Assembly: GCA_023386635.1 (NCBI GenBank)
Contig: JAEWJH010000027.1
Coordinates: 1-64,000, forward strand
DNA length: 64,000 nucleotides
Direction: 5' to 3'
Origin: Pseudomonadota bacterium
GTDB taxonomy: Bacteria; Pseudomonadota; Alphaproteobacteria; Rhizobiales; Xanthobacteraceae
Positions 8,000-16,460 of the stretch are shown here, in pieces; position 1 is the first letter of the stretch, and every line of letters begins with the position of its first letter. Position numbers and translations under genes: made by a program. The notes beneath the pieces were generated by a model. The model worked only from the letters and a program-made list of their open reading frames with translations. It ran no database searches and was not told the origin of the DNA.

Positions 8000-8560
8000 G
8001 TGTCATTGAAATTGCCCATCGATCGCACTGACGAAGACCTCTGGGTGTTCGCCTATGGCTCGCTGATGTGGCGGCCGGATTTCCCGTTTCAGGAGCGCGT
8101 CCACGCGCGCGTGACCGGCCTGCACCGCTCGCTGTGCATCTATTCGTTCGTGCATCGCGGCACGCCGGAACGGCCAGGCCTGGTGCTCGGCCTCGACCGC
8201 GGCGGTGCCTGCCGCGGCATCGGCTACCGTGTCGCCGCCGCCGACCGCGCCGCGACGATTGCCTATCTGCGCCAGCGCGAGCAGGCCACCGCCGTCTATC
8301 GCGAAGTGACCCGCACCATGTGGATCACCGATACGCCACAACGGCAGGTCTCCGCGCTCTGTTACGTGGTCGACCGCTCTCACCCGCAATATGCCGGGCG
8401 GCTCACGCTCGACGAGCAGTTGCGGCTGGTGCTGCAGGGCCACGGCCAGTCCGGCGCCAATCCGGACTATGTGATCGAGACCGTGAAATCGATGGAAGCG
8501 ATCGGCTATCGCGAAGGCGAATTGCACCAGCTCGTCGAGCGGCTCACGCAGGCGCGCTAG
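8000..8560 (+). CDS. ChaC-like gamma-glutamylcyclotransferase
   Basis: 186 residues. The N-terminal FAYGSLMWRPDF motif and the later QREQATAVYREV motif, with its catalytic Glu, define the ChaC branch of the gamma-glutamylcyclotransferase fold, which releases 5-oxoproline from glutathione. Start is GTG at 8000; a weak purine-rich stretch precedes it. Probably cytoplasmic. It stands alone between the DUF2125 gene, with which it is divergent, and the repeat at 8579. gshA for glutathione synthesis lies in the same window at 50 kb. Confidence 0.88.
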   Translation: MSLKLPIDRTDEDLWVFAYGSLMWRPDFPFQERVHARVTGLHRSLCIYSFVHRGTPERPGLVLGLDRGGACRGIGYRVAAADRAATIAYLRQREQATAVYREVTRTMWITDTPQRQVSALCYVVDRSHPQYAGRLTLDEQLRLVLQGHGQSGANPDYVIETVKSMEAIGYREGELHQLVERLTQAR

Positions 8561-8578
8561 CGTATTGAATACCGGCCG

Positions 8579-8682
8579 TCGTTCCGGACGCAGCGAAGCT
8601 GCGATCCGGAATCCAACTCCGCTCGCAATCTTTGCTGATCTGGATTCCGGGTTCGCGAGCTTTGCTCGCGCGCCGGAATGAG
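8579..8682. repeat. Imperfect palindromic intergenic repeat (copy 1)
   Basis: The spacer between the cyclotransferase gene and plsC is an inverted repeat. The left part reads CGTTCCGGACGC...GATCCGGAATCCA, the right part TGGATTCCGGGTTCGCGAG...CGCCGGAATGA. Inner hairpins (GCAGCGAAGCTGC; GCGAGCTTTGCTCGC) are nested inside. A related element occurs at 49272-49377. Confidence 0.75.
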
Positions 8683-8692
8683 CAACCACATT

Positions 8693-9433
8693 TCAGTAAG
8701 CGTTAACGCGGCGTTCGGCGAAACCTTCTTCCACCAGCACCGCGGTCGCGGCTTCCGTCTCCTGCTGCAGCCGCGCGAAGAACGCGTCGCGGTCGAGACC
8801 CGGCGGGATCGGCGGAAGAGCCTCGACCACCACCGTGCCCGGGTAGCGCAGCAGCGAGCGGCGCGGCCAGAACACGCCGGAATTGAGCGCCAGTGGCAGA
8901 CACGGCACGCCAAACGCCTCGTAGAGATGCGCGACGCCGTATTTGTAGCGCGGCTCGGCGCCGGCGGGACGCCGCGTCCCTTCCGGGAAAATGATGATCT
9001 GGCGGCCGTGCGCCAGTTCCTCCTTGGCGCGGCGCATCATCGCCGGCAGCGCGCGCGCGCCCTTGCCGCGATCGACCGAGACCATGCGCGCTTTGGCCGC
9101 GAACCAGCCGAACATCGGGATCCACATCAACTCGCGCTTGAGGATGTAGACTGGATCGTCGAGCACGATCAGCAGCGCGAACGTCTCCCACAGCGATTGA
9201 TGCTTCGAGGCGACCAGCAAAGCACCTTTCGGGATGCGGTCGAGATGACGGAACTCGACCTTGACGCCGCAAATCACGTTGAGCAGCAGCAGGCTGATGC
9301 GCGCCCACAGCCGCGCCATCGCCACCACCGCGCGGTACGACATCAGGAATGTCGGCAGCGCGATGAAGCAGATCAGGATCAACGTCACGTAGAACGCGAC
9401 ATTGAAGACGATGGAACGCAGCCACAGCATCAT
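8693..9433 (-). CDS. plsC: 1-acyl-sn-glycerol-3-phosphate acyltransferase PlsC
   Basis: 246 residues. Two hydrophobic segments near the N-terminus (about residues 3-25 and 36-52) anchor it to the inner membrane. The acyltransferase block I reads KHQSLWET, with Glu where many PlsC proteins have Asp, and the PEGTR block is present in IIIFPEGTRRP. It transfers an acyl chain to lysophosphatidate in phospholipid synthesis. The start is placed at ATG 9433, ten bases after the ydcF stop; a longer frame would overlap ydcF. Last gene of a run ftsE-ftsX-ydcF-plsC. Confidence 0.88.
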   Translation of the reverse strand: MMLWLRSIVFNVAFYVTLILICFIALPTFLMSYRAVVAMARLWARISLLLLNVICGVKVEFRHLDRIPKGALLVASKHQSLWETFALLIVLDDPVYILKRELMWIPMFGWFAAKARMVSVDRGKGARALPAMMRRAKEELAHGRQIIIFPEGTRRPAGAEPRYKYGVAHLYEAFGVPCLPLALNSGVFWPRRSLLRYPGTVVVEALPPIPPGLDRDAFFARLQQETEAATAVLVEEGFAERRVNAY

Positions 9434-9443
9434 TGGATTTATG

Positions 9444-10055
9444 TCAGGGAAAATCGGGGTCGAGGCGGATCCGCACGACCGCAAAAGCATATTTGAGGTA
9501 TTCCGACAACAACAGCCGCAACGACGCCTTGCTGGCCCACCACGGATCGGACCGCTCCTTCTCGCTGATCACCACCGGATAAGGCACCAGCGTGGTATCG
9601 GGAAGCTGATGCTCAAGCTCCAGCATCGCCCGCGGCATGTGCCAGTTGGAGGTCACGACAATCAGCTTGTGAAAGCCTTTTTCCGTGGACCAGCGCCGGG
9701 TCTCGGTGGCGTTGCCGAGCGTGTTGAGCGCCGAGCGGTCGAGATCGACGCAGCACGAGAACACCCGCTGGTAGAGCGGCGTCAGCCGCGCGATTTCCTT
9801 GGCGCTGGTGGCGCGATGCACGCCGGTGATCAGCAGCCGCTGGCCGCGGCCCGCCGCCAGAAGCTCGATTGCGTCGGGAATGCGCGAGGCCGCGCCGGTG
9901 AGCACGACGATGCCGTCGGCGTTGCCGTCGATCTGCGCTTCGCGGGTCGGCACCTTGTCGACGAACCAGAAGAAGCCAGCCACCAGCAGGCCGAGCCCGA
10001 AACCGAGCGCGGCCATGGTGAGAAAACCGACGAAACGGGCGAAGCGGGAAAACAT
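9444..10055 (-). CDS. YdcF family (DUF218) membrane protein
   Basis: 203 residues. One N-terminal transmembrane helix (about residues 10-32) precedes a DUF218 domain with GIVVLTGAASR, RLLITG, NTLGNATET and VVTSNWHMPRA motifs. Members of this group (ElyC/SanA/YdcF) influence envelope integrity; the reaction is not established. It starts one base after the end of ftsX, so it is probably cotranscribed with ftsEX. Confidence 0.85.
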   Translation of the reverse strand: MFSRFARFVGFLTMAALGFGLGLLVAGFFWFVDKVPTREAQIDGNADGIVVLTGAASRIPDAIELLAAGRGQRLLITGVHRATSAKEIARLTPLYQRVFSCCVDLDRSALNTLGNATETRRWSTEKGFHKLIVVTSNWHMPRAMLELEHQLPDTTLVPYPVVISEKERSDPWWASKASLRLLLSEYLKYAFAVVRIRLDPDFP

Positions 10056-10056
10056 G

Positions 10057-11022
10057 TCAGTCGATGGCGTCCAGCGTGCGCGAAACCGTATGCCGTGACG
10101 CGAGCGCCGTCACCCCCGCCATCAGCACGATCTGTGCCAGGATCGCCACATAACCCGCCAGACCGATAGAGAAGGAACCGAACAGCGCCGCGGTCTGGTC
10201 GCCGGCGGCGCTGCCCGTCATGAAGCTGCTGATCAGGCCCGCCAGCGCGAACAGCACGACGGCGACGCCGCCGCCGATCAATCCGCCCTGCAGGCCGAGC
10301 GCGAGGAAGTGGCGCTGGAAATGCGTGGCGATGTAATCGTCGCGCGCGCCGATGAAGTGCAGGACCTCTATCACCGGGCGGTTCGCCGCCATGGCGCCGC
10401 GCGTGGCGAACATCACCGACAGCATGGTCGCCGCCAGCATCAAGAGCAGGATCGCGATGCCGATCGCCACCGCGGTGGCCGACATGCTGCGCATCCGCTC
10501 GATCCAGCCGCGATGATCGTCGAGGCTCGCGCCGGCGACCTGGTCCGCCAGTTGCTTGCGCAAGCCCGGCAGATCGACCGCCGCTGCCGGCGCGAGCGTG
10601 ACGACGATCATGCGCGGCACCGGCAGGTCGTCCAGCGACAAGCCGTTGCCGAGCCATGGCTCCAGCAGCCGCGCGGATTCCTCGCGCGTGTAGGGACGCA
10701 CGCTGGCAATGCCGGGAAACGCGCGCGCGATCTCGGCTGCTTTCAATGTCGCCGCATCGAGATCGCGGTCGGGCGCTGGCCGCACCTGGATCGTCACCTC
10801 GCGGGCGACATCCGCCTCCCATGTGCTGGCGGCGGTGCGCACCAGCATCACCGCGCCGGCGGTGAGGGCCGCGAGAAACGTCATGATCGCCACCACCGCC
10901 AGCAGCGCGCGGCCGGAGATCGACTGGCGCGGTACGATCGGCGATAGGCCGCGCGGCGGCGCCGTGCGGCGCGGCGGCGCGGCGGTTTCCGGCGGATGAG
11001 CAGGCGCGCCGCGGTCAGTCAT
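10057..11022 (-). CDS. ftsX: Cell division permease FtsX
   Basis: 321 residues. A basic, Pro-rich cytoplasmic start is followed by a first transmembrane helix (about residues 38-62), a periplasmic loop with VTIQVRPAPDRDLD, and a C-terminal FtsX permease domain with three more helices. FtsX with the ATPase FtsE forms an ABC-type complex at the divisome that controls peptidoglycan hydrolases. The start overlaps the ftsE stop by 8 bases. Confidence 0.9.
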   Translation of the reverse strand: MTDRGAPAHPPETAAPPRRTAPPRGLSPIVPRQSISGRALLAVVAIMTFLAALTAGAVMLVRTAASTWEADVAREVTIQVRPAPDRDLDAATLKAAEIARAFPGIASVRPYTREESARLLEPWLGNGLSLDDLPVPRMIVVTLAPAAAVDLPGLRKQLADQVAGASLDDHRGWIERMRSMSATAVAIGIAILLLMLAATMLSVMFATRGAMAANRPVIEVLHFIGARDDYIATHFQRHFLALGLQGGLIGGGVAVVLFALAGLISSFMTGSAAGDQTAALFGSFSIGLAGYVAILAQIVLMAGVTALASRHTVSRTLDAID

Positions 11023-11674
11023 AGATGTGCAGCTTGCCGTCGTGCAGCACCAGGCGGCGCGCGTCGAACTGATCCATCAGCGCGATGTCGTGGGTGGCGA
11101 TCACCACCGAGGTGCCGGACTTGTTGAGCTCGATGAACAGCCGCAGCAGCCGCTGCGCCAGCGACGGATCGACGTTGCCGGTCGGCTCGTCGGCGAGCAG
11201 CAGCTGCGGCCGCGCGATCACCGCGCGGGCGATGGCGGCGCGCTGCTTCTCGCCGCCGGACAATACCGGCGGCAGCGCCCACATCCGCTCGCCCAGCCCA
11301 ACCCACTCGATCAGCTCCATCACCTCGTCGCGATAGCTCGCCTCGTCGCGGCCCATGACCCGCAGCGGCAGCGCGACATTCTCGTAGGTGGTCATGTGGT
11401 CGAGCAGGCGGAAATCCTGGAACACGATGCCGATGCGCCGGCGCAAGGTCGACAGAGCATCCTTGGACAGGGTGGCGACGTCGTGGCCGAACTGGGTGAT
11501 CAGGCCGCGGGTCGGCCGCAGCGACAGGAACAGCAGCCGCAAGAGCGAGGTTTTCCCCGCGCCGGACGGCCCCGTGAGGAACTGGAACGAATGCGGCTCG
11601 ATCCGGAACGTGAGGTCGTGCAGAACCTCCGGCCCGAGACCGTAGCGCAAGCCCACATTTTCGAATCGGACCAC
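11015..11674 (-). CDS. ftsE: Cell division ATP-binding protein FtsE
   Basis: 219 residues, a single ABC ATPase domain. Walker A is GPSGAGKTSLLRLL (about residues 36-49), the signature is VLSGGEKQRAAIARA, Walker B is LLLADEPTGNVD, and the switch His is in VVIATHD. The LLRLLFL run and gene order with ftsX identify FtsE. It starts with GTG at 11674. It is the first gene of the ftsE-ftsX-ydcF-plsC run. Confidence 0.93.
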   Translation of the reverse strand: MVRFENVGLRYGLGPEVLHDLTFRIEPHSFQFLTGPSGAGKTSLLRLLFLSLRPTRGLITQFGHDVATLSKDALSTLRRRIGIVFQDFRLLDHMTTYENVALPLRVMGRDEASYRDEVMELIEWVGLGERMWALPPVLSGGEKQRAAIARAVIARPQLLLADEPTGNVDPSLAQRLLRLFIELNKSGTSVVIATHDIALMDQFDARRLVLHDGKLHIYD

Positions 11675-11867
11675 GCGCTGTCCCCGCTTCCTGTCGTCCT
11701 GCCACCCACCCGGCAGCCGCCCACCGCCGGGCCCCTGTTTTCTAACGGATTATCCGGGCGCGGCCAAAGTGTCTCACCTGAGCGCGGCATGGTTTCCGAT
11801 CCATTAACGGATCGGCGGTTACAGTCATGCCGAATGGCTCCCGTGCCGTGGACCGGGAGCAGCTGGG

Positions 11868-12908
11868 GTGCCGCGCCGTTCGATGCTGATCGTCTGCCCA
11901 AACTGCGCCACGTCCTACACGGTCGGAGCCTCGGCGCTCGGCCTGGCCGGCCGCAATGTGCGCTGCGTGCGCTGCCGGACCCAGTGGTTCGCCGCACCAC
12001 CGCAAGCCGTGACCCAGGCCGCCAGCACTGCCACCTATATCGACGAGATCATCGCCGAGGCCGACGCCAAATCGACGGCCTCCATCCCCTCGCCGCGACC
12101 GACGTCACGCCCCGCGATGCCGCCGGCGACCGCGATGCCGCCGGGCCATGCCACCGAGGCCAGCCTGTCCGCCCCCCGGCTGCCGGACGCGACCCCGATC
12201 GCGCCGATCGAATCCCCCATGCCCGACGCCATGCAGTTCGGCGCCGCGCTCGATCAGATTTCCACCGTCGCGCCGATGCGCGCCGACGACGTCAACAGCG
12301 ACGCGCCGATGATCGACGCGCCCGCGCATTACGCCGAGCCGCATATCGGCGATGCCCCGCCGATCGTGCCGCCGGCCGAGCCGCCGTTCAGCATGGGCGA
12401 GCCCGACGATGTCGAGCACGCCGCCGCGCGCCGCCCACGCAAGGCGAAGAAGCCGCGGGAGCGCCGCCGCATCGGCCGCCTGCCGGTGATCATCACCCTG
12501 CTTGCGATGATGCTCGGCGCGATGCTGATCTGGCGTAACACGGTAGTGAAATATGCGCCGCAGACCGCGTCGCTGTTCTCGGCGATCGGCATGCCGGTCA
12601 ATGTCCGCGGGCTGGTGTTCGAGGGCGTTACTGTCTCGCGCGACACCACCGACGGCGTCGCGGTGCTCGCGGTGGAAGGCAAGATCGTCAGCACCTCTGG
12701 CGCGCCGGTCGACGTGCCGCGGCTGCGCTTCGCGGTCCGGAACGCCACCGGCAGCGAGATCTATACCTGGACGGCGCAGCCGCCGCGCAGCATCCTCGGT
12801 GCCGGTGAAACCATGACGTTCCGCAGCCGTCTCGCCGCGCCGCCGACCGACGGCGTCGACGTGCTGGTGCGCTTCTTCAACAGCCACGATCTGCCCGGAA
12901 GCAAATGA
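11868..12908 (+). CDS. MJ0042-type zinc-ribbon membrane protein with DUF3426 domain
   Basis: 346 residues from GTG 11868, which has a GGGAG site 9 bases upstream; an ATG at 11883 (MLIVCPNC) is an alternative. The N-terminus carries a zinc ribbon with paired CPNC and CVRC cysteines. A long Pro/Ala-rich disordered linker follows, then a transmembrane helix (about residues 205-222) and a DUF3426-like extracytoplasmic domain. Families with this build are common in Proteobacteria, of unknown function. It is divergent from ftsE and 13 bases ahead of the receiver gene. Confidence 0.82.
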   Translation: MPRRSMLIVCPNCATSYTVGASALGLAGRNVRCVRCRTQWFAAPPQAVTQAASTATYIDEIIAEADAKSTASIPSPRPTSRPAMPPATAMPPGHATEASLSAPRLPDATPIAPIESPMPDAMQFGAALDQISTVAPMRADDVNSDAPMIDAPAHYAEPHIGDAPPIVPPAEPPFSMGEPDDVEHAAARRPRKAKKPRERRRIGRLPVIITLLAMMLGAMLIWRNTVVKYAPQTASLFSAIGMPVNVRGLVFEGVTVSRDTTDGVAVLAVEGKIVSTSGAPVDVPRLRFAVRNATGSEIYTWTAQPPRSILGAGETMTFRSRLAAPPTDGVDVLVRFFNSHDLPGSK

Positions 12909-12921
12909 TGGAGACCCGGTG

Positions 12922-13299
12922 ATGGCGCGCATCCTCGTCGCAGAGGACGACGATGCCGTGCGCGGCTTCGTCCAGCGCGCGCTGGTCGAGGACGGACACG
13001 ACGCCATCGTCGCGCGCGACGGCGCCGAGGCGCTCGACATCCTGCATCGCGAGGCCGGCGCGTTCGACCTGCTGCTGACCGATATCAAGATGCCCGTGAT
13101 GGACGGGATCGCGCTGGCGCTCGCCACCGTGCGCGACTATCCGGCGGTTCCGGTGCTGCTGATGACCGGCTATGCCGACCAGCGCGAGCGCGCGTACGGG
13201 CTCGAACAGCTGATCCACGACGTGATCGCCAAGCCGTTCACACTGGCGCAGCTTCAGAGCGCCGTGAACGGTGCGTTGGCGACACGCTCCAGGACTTGA
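12922..13299 (+). CDS. Single-domain response regulator, CpdR-like
   Basis: 125 residues, a receiver domain alone. The acidic pocket is AEDDD near the N-terminus, the phospho-acceptor Asp is in LLLTDIKMP (about residue 53), and MTGY and the conserved Lys in AKPF complete the active site. It resembles CpdR-type receivers that control ClpXP proteolysis in the alphaproteobacterial cell cycle, but a C-terminal degradation signal is not obvious, so the name is not assigned. A GTG three bases upstream is an alternative start. Follows the zinc-ribbon gene closely, so probably cotranscribed. Confidence 0.88.
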   Translation: MARILVAEDDDAVRGFVQRALVEDGHDAIVARDGAEALDILHREAGAFDLLLTDIKMPVMDGIALALATVRDYPAVPVLLMTGYADQRERAYGLEQLIHDVIAKPFTLAQLQSAVNGALATRSRT

Positions 13300-13313
13300 T
13301 CCCGCCGATCGGA

Positions 13314-13631
13314 TTATTTCGACGAATTGCTGATCGGCGATTGTGTGGACGTGCCGTCGTCCATTTTTCCGGACGTCTCGTCGGCGGATTTGCCCGACGG
13401 TTGCGTCCCCTGTCCGTTGGTACCGGAGCGCGGCGACGTCGTATGCGCCGTTTCCGGTTTTCCGGTTTGCACATCGTGGCCCTGTGAATCCGGCGCTTCC
13501 GCCGGGGCCGGAGAAGTAGCGGCCGGCGGACTTTGGGGAGCCGACTGCTGCGCGTGAGCGGCGCCCACGGCGCACGCGAATGTGCCCGCGACGAGGGCGA
13601 CAAAAAGAGGATGGGACATGGGGCGTGTCAT
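13314..13631 (-). CDS. Small exported Ser/Thr/Gly/Gln-rich protein
   Basis: 105 residues. An N-terminal signal peptide (about residues 1-27, ending AAHAQ) is followed by low-complexity sequence rich in Ser, Pro, Thr, Gly and Gln with no domain. GGAG lies 6 bases ahead of the ATG at 13631. It is convergent with the receiver gene, 14 bases from its stop. Similar small secreted proteins of unknown function are common in this order. The low complexity makes it less certain than its neighbours. Confidence 0.55.
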   Translation of the reverse strand: MTRPMSHPLFVALVAGTFACAVGAAHAQQSAPQSPPAATSPAPAEAPDSQGHDVQTGKPETAHTTSPRSGTNGQGTQPSGKSADETSGKMDDGTSTQSPISNSSK

Positions 13632-13740
13632 GGGGCGCTCCGGTTCAATTCACGCGGAGCCAACGTCCGGGCACGGCGTAGGTTCCGCGCAGAACGGCCG
13701 CCGACACATCTGGATTGTCGCAGGTCCTGCTCAACCCTCG

Positions 13741-13804
13741 GAAATCCGGCACCCGGAAATCCAAAATCAGAAATCCAAAGCTAGAAATCCAGCGCTCAGA
13801 AATC
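13741..13804. repeat. Five-copy imperfect tandem repeat (GAAATCC)
   Basis: The word GAAATC(C) begins at 13741, 13756, 13770, 13784 and 13799, a period of 14-15 bases. The units differ in their second halves. The array ends inside the last codons of the TIGR02302 gene. No function can be read from it. Confidence 0.8.
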
Positions 13805-16384
13805 TTTGAGCAGGCGCTCGATGTAATCGAGCTCGAGCTGCGGACGATAGCTTTCGCCGAACCGCTTGCGCAGTTCCTCTAAAATCTTGCGGGCGCGCTG
13901 CACGTCGATCTCGCCCGGCACTTTCACTGTGGTGTCGTCGCCGTAATCGCGGCCGCGCAGCGGCCGGCCGAGCGGATCGGTGTTCTGCTGCGCGCGCTGC
14001 TGGCCGCGGCCGGGCTGGCCGTTCGGGCCGGGGCCGTTCTGCCCCTGCTGCTGCTGCATCTGCTGCGCGAGATTCTGCGCGCCCTTGCGCATCGCGTCGA
14101 GCGCGCGGCCCTGCGAGCCGACCGCGCTGTCCGCGTCGCCGTCGCCGAGCTGACCCTGCGCGTCGCCCATGGCGCCGTCCGCATCGCCCAGTTCGCCGTT
14201 CTGGCCGTCGCCCTGTTGCTGGCCCTGCTGCTGATCGCCATCGTCATCGCCGGGCTGCTGGCCCTGCTGCGGGTTCATGCCGCGCTGCTTCATCGCATCG
14301 AGCAGTTTCTGCAGCCGGTCGCGCAGCGCCTTCTGGTCCTGCTGCAATGAACCCATCTGCTGATTGCCCTGCTGGCCGCGCTGCCCGCGCTGGCGCTCGC
14401 GGCGCTGGTCCTGGCCTTCACGGAAGGTGCGGTCGCGCAACTGCTGCTGCTTGCGGATCATGTCCTGCAGCTCGTTGAGCTCCGCGGTCATGTCATCGTC
14501 ACCGTCCATCTGCTGCTGGCCGGGCCGCGCCGTCTGCAGGTTCTCCATCATCTGCTGCAGTTCGTCGAGCATGCGCCGCGCCGCGTCGCGGTTACCGGAG
14601 CGCGCCATCTGCTCCATGCGGTCGAGCATGTTCTTGAGATCCTGCGGCGTCAGCACGCGCGCATTGCGATCGAGCGGACGCGCAAGCTGCTGCGGGTTCT
14701 TGCGCGCCTCCTCGGCCAGCGCCTGCATGAACTGGTTGAGCGCGGCGCGAAGCTGATCCATCAGCTTCTTGAGTTCTTCGTCGCTGGCGCCACGTTCGAG
14801 CGCCTGCCGCAGCGCCTCCTGCGCCTGCCGCAATGCCTGCTCGGCATCGGAGACATTGCCGTCCTCGATCGCCACCGCCATCGCCCACATCCGCGCCGCC
14901 ACGTCGCGTAGCCGCTCGTCGGTGCGCGCATTGGTCAGATCGAAATAAAGCGAGCGCAGGCCGAGATAGATGCGCGTATCCGGCTCGAACTTCTCCGGCG
15001 CGATGGTGAGCGCGTCGAGCGCGGTCAGCACCAGCGGCTTGGCGTCGGCGTTCAGCGCCAGCACGCGCCGCTGCTCGACCAGCGCGCGCGCCATCGGCTT
15101 GACGAAGATCCGCTGCGGCAGCGTGAATTCGAGCGGCTCGCTGCGGCCTTCGTTGTTAGCCTCGTCGCGCGCCGTCAGCGTCATCTCGACCTCGGCGCCG
15201 GCCCACGGATGCTCGCTGAGATCCTTGATGGTCTGCGCCGCGCCATTGCGGGTGCGCGCCTGCGGCAGAATGAGCTTCACGTCGGGCGGGTCATAGAGCG
15301 GCCGCGCTTTCGGATTAGCGTCCTTGCGGGTGAAGCGCGCATGCGCTTCGACCACGCCGTAATCATCCTCCATCTTGTAGGCGAGCAGCAGCGAACCGCG
15401 CGCCTGCGGCTCGGGGTCCTTGGCGAGCGCGATGGTCGGCGCGCGATCCGGGATCGCGGTGAAGCGCCAGGCGAAATCGCGGCCGGCGCCACGCAGATGC
15501 GCCTCGCCGTCGCCGGTGATGCTGAAATGCTGCTCCTGGGCCCCCGAATTCTGAGCGCTCGCTGGTTGCTGCGACGTCTTGCTGTCCGGTTTGGCCTCGA
15601 CCACCAACGGCTCCAGACCGCCGGTGCGAGTGATGTCCATCGATACGCCGCCGCTGGCGCGCACGATTAAAGTCGAGCCGGCCGGCACTGCGAAAGCCGG
15701 GCCGCTGGCGGGCGTCGGCTCGCCGGGCCGGAGTCCCGGCAGCAGCACCGGCGCGCGGCCGGTATAGGCCGGCGGCGTTACCCAGGCATCGACACGGAAA
15801 TTCGCCGGTGCGATCACGCCGCTCCAGTCGAACGCGGAGGCGATGCGCTGCATGCGCTCGCCGCTCGCGGCGAAGAATGTGACGGCGACCAGCAAAAAGA
15901 CGAGAACGCGCAACGCCATCGGATCGCGCAAGGCTAGACGCGGCGACGGCCAGCCGGCTTTCAGCGCGCGGGCCGCCTCGGCCATGCGCTGCCGGTGCGC
16001 TTCCCACAGCGCGAGCGCCACCGGATCGGTCGGCGCGCCGGCGAGCGTGTCGGTAACGGCAGTGGCCGGACGATGGGCAATGCCGGAAACCCGGTCGAGC
16101 CGACGCAGCGCATCGTCTTCGGAGGGCGGGCGCAGACGCAACAGCGGCACCAGCGCGGCCAGCGCCACCAGCGCGAACAGGCCGAGACCGATGGCGCGGC
16201 CGAGCGGCGGCAGCGCGCTCCACAGGCCGAGCCACGACACCGCGAGGAAAAGGCCGATCACGGTGCCGAGGGTCGCCAGCGGCGGCCAGACGCGCTCCCA
16301 CAGCAACGCACCACGGGCGCGCTTGAGCGCCCGCGCCAAAGACGCGCCGAAAGATGCCGTTGGCGTAATGCCTTGATCGTCCAA
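13796..16384 (-). CDS. TIGR02302 (DUF4175) family membrane protein
   Basis: 862 residues. The N-terminus has two or three transmembrane helices (about residues 35-85 and 155-173). A large beta-rich extracytoplasmic part follows (about residues 190-440), then a helical region rich in Gln, Arg and Glu (about 480-640) with a strong coiled-coil look, then a Gln/Gly/Asp-rich low-complexity tract (about 650-810) and a short conserved end (ILEELRKRFGESYRPQLEL). The family is restricted to alphaproteobacteria and uncharacterised. Position between ftsEX/receiver and lysA suggests an envelope role. Single gene, apparently its own unit. Confidence 0.88.
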   Translation of the reverse strand: MDDQGITPTASFGASLARALKRARGALLWERVWPPLATLGTVIGLFLAVSWLGLWSALPPLGRAIGLGLFALVALAALVPLLRLRPPSEDDALRRLDRVSGIAHRPATAVTDTLAGAPTDPVALALWEAHRQRMAEAARALKAGWPSPRLALRDPMALRVLVFLLVAVTFFAASGERMQRIASAFDWSGVIAPANFRVDAWVTPPAYTGRAPVLLPGLRPGEPTPASGPAFAVPAGSTLIVRASGGVSMDITRTGGLEPLVVEAKPDSKTSQQPASAQNSGAQEQHFSITGDGEAHLRGAGRDFAWRFTAIPDRAPTIALAKDPEPQARGSLLLAYKMEDDYGVVEAHARFTRKDANPKARPLYDPPDVKLILPQARTRNGAAQTIKDLSEHPWAGAEVEMTLTARDEANNEGRSEPLEFTLPQRIFVKPMARALVEQRRVLALNADAKPLVLTALDALTIAPEKFEPDTRIYLGLRSLYFDLTNARTDERLRDVAARMWAMAVAIEDGNVSDAEQALRQAQEALRQALERGASDEELKKLMDQLRAALNQFMQALAEEARKNPQQLARPLDRNARVLTPQDLKNMLDRMEQMARSGNRDAARRMLDELQQMMENLQTARPGQQQMDGDDDMTAELNELQDMIRKQQQLRDRTFREGQDQRRERQRGQRGQQGNQQMGSLQQDQKALRDRLQKLLDAMKQRGMNPQQGQQPGDDDGDQQQGQQQGDGQNGELGDADGAMGDAQGQLGDGDADSAVGSQGRALDAMRKGAQNLAQQMQQQQGQNGPGPNGQPGRGQQRAQQNTDPLGRPLRGRDYGDDTTVKVPGEIDVQRARKILEELRKRFGESYRPQLELDYIERLLKDF

Positions 16385-16460
16385 TCGCCGCTCCGTCGCC
16401 CCGTCGCCCGCGCGCGGTTGCCCCTGACCGGAGGAATCCGTCAGCCCAGTTGACGCTATT

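Noticed and set aside
12922..13299. Naming the receiver gene cpdR outright
   Set aside because: A lone receiver domain with similarity by eye is not enough; the C-terminal signal of CpdR is not clear and other single-domain receivers look alike.
13636..13660. A GGTTCAATTC word resembling a tRNA T-arm
   Set aside because: No acceptor, D or anticodon stems can be folded around it.
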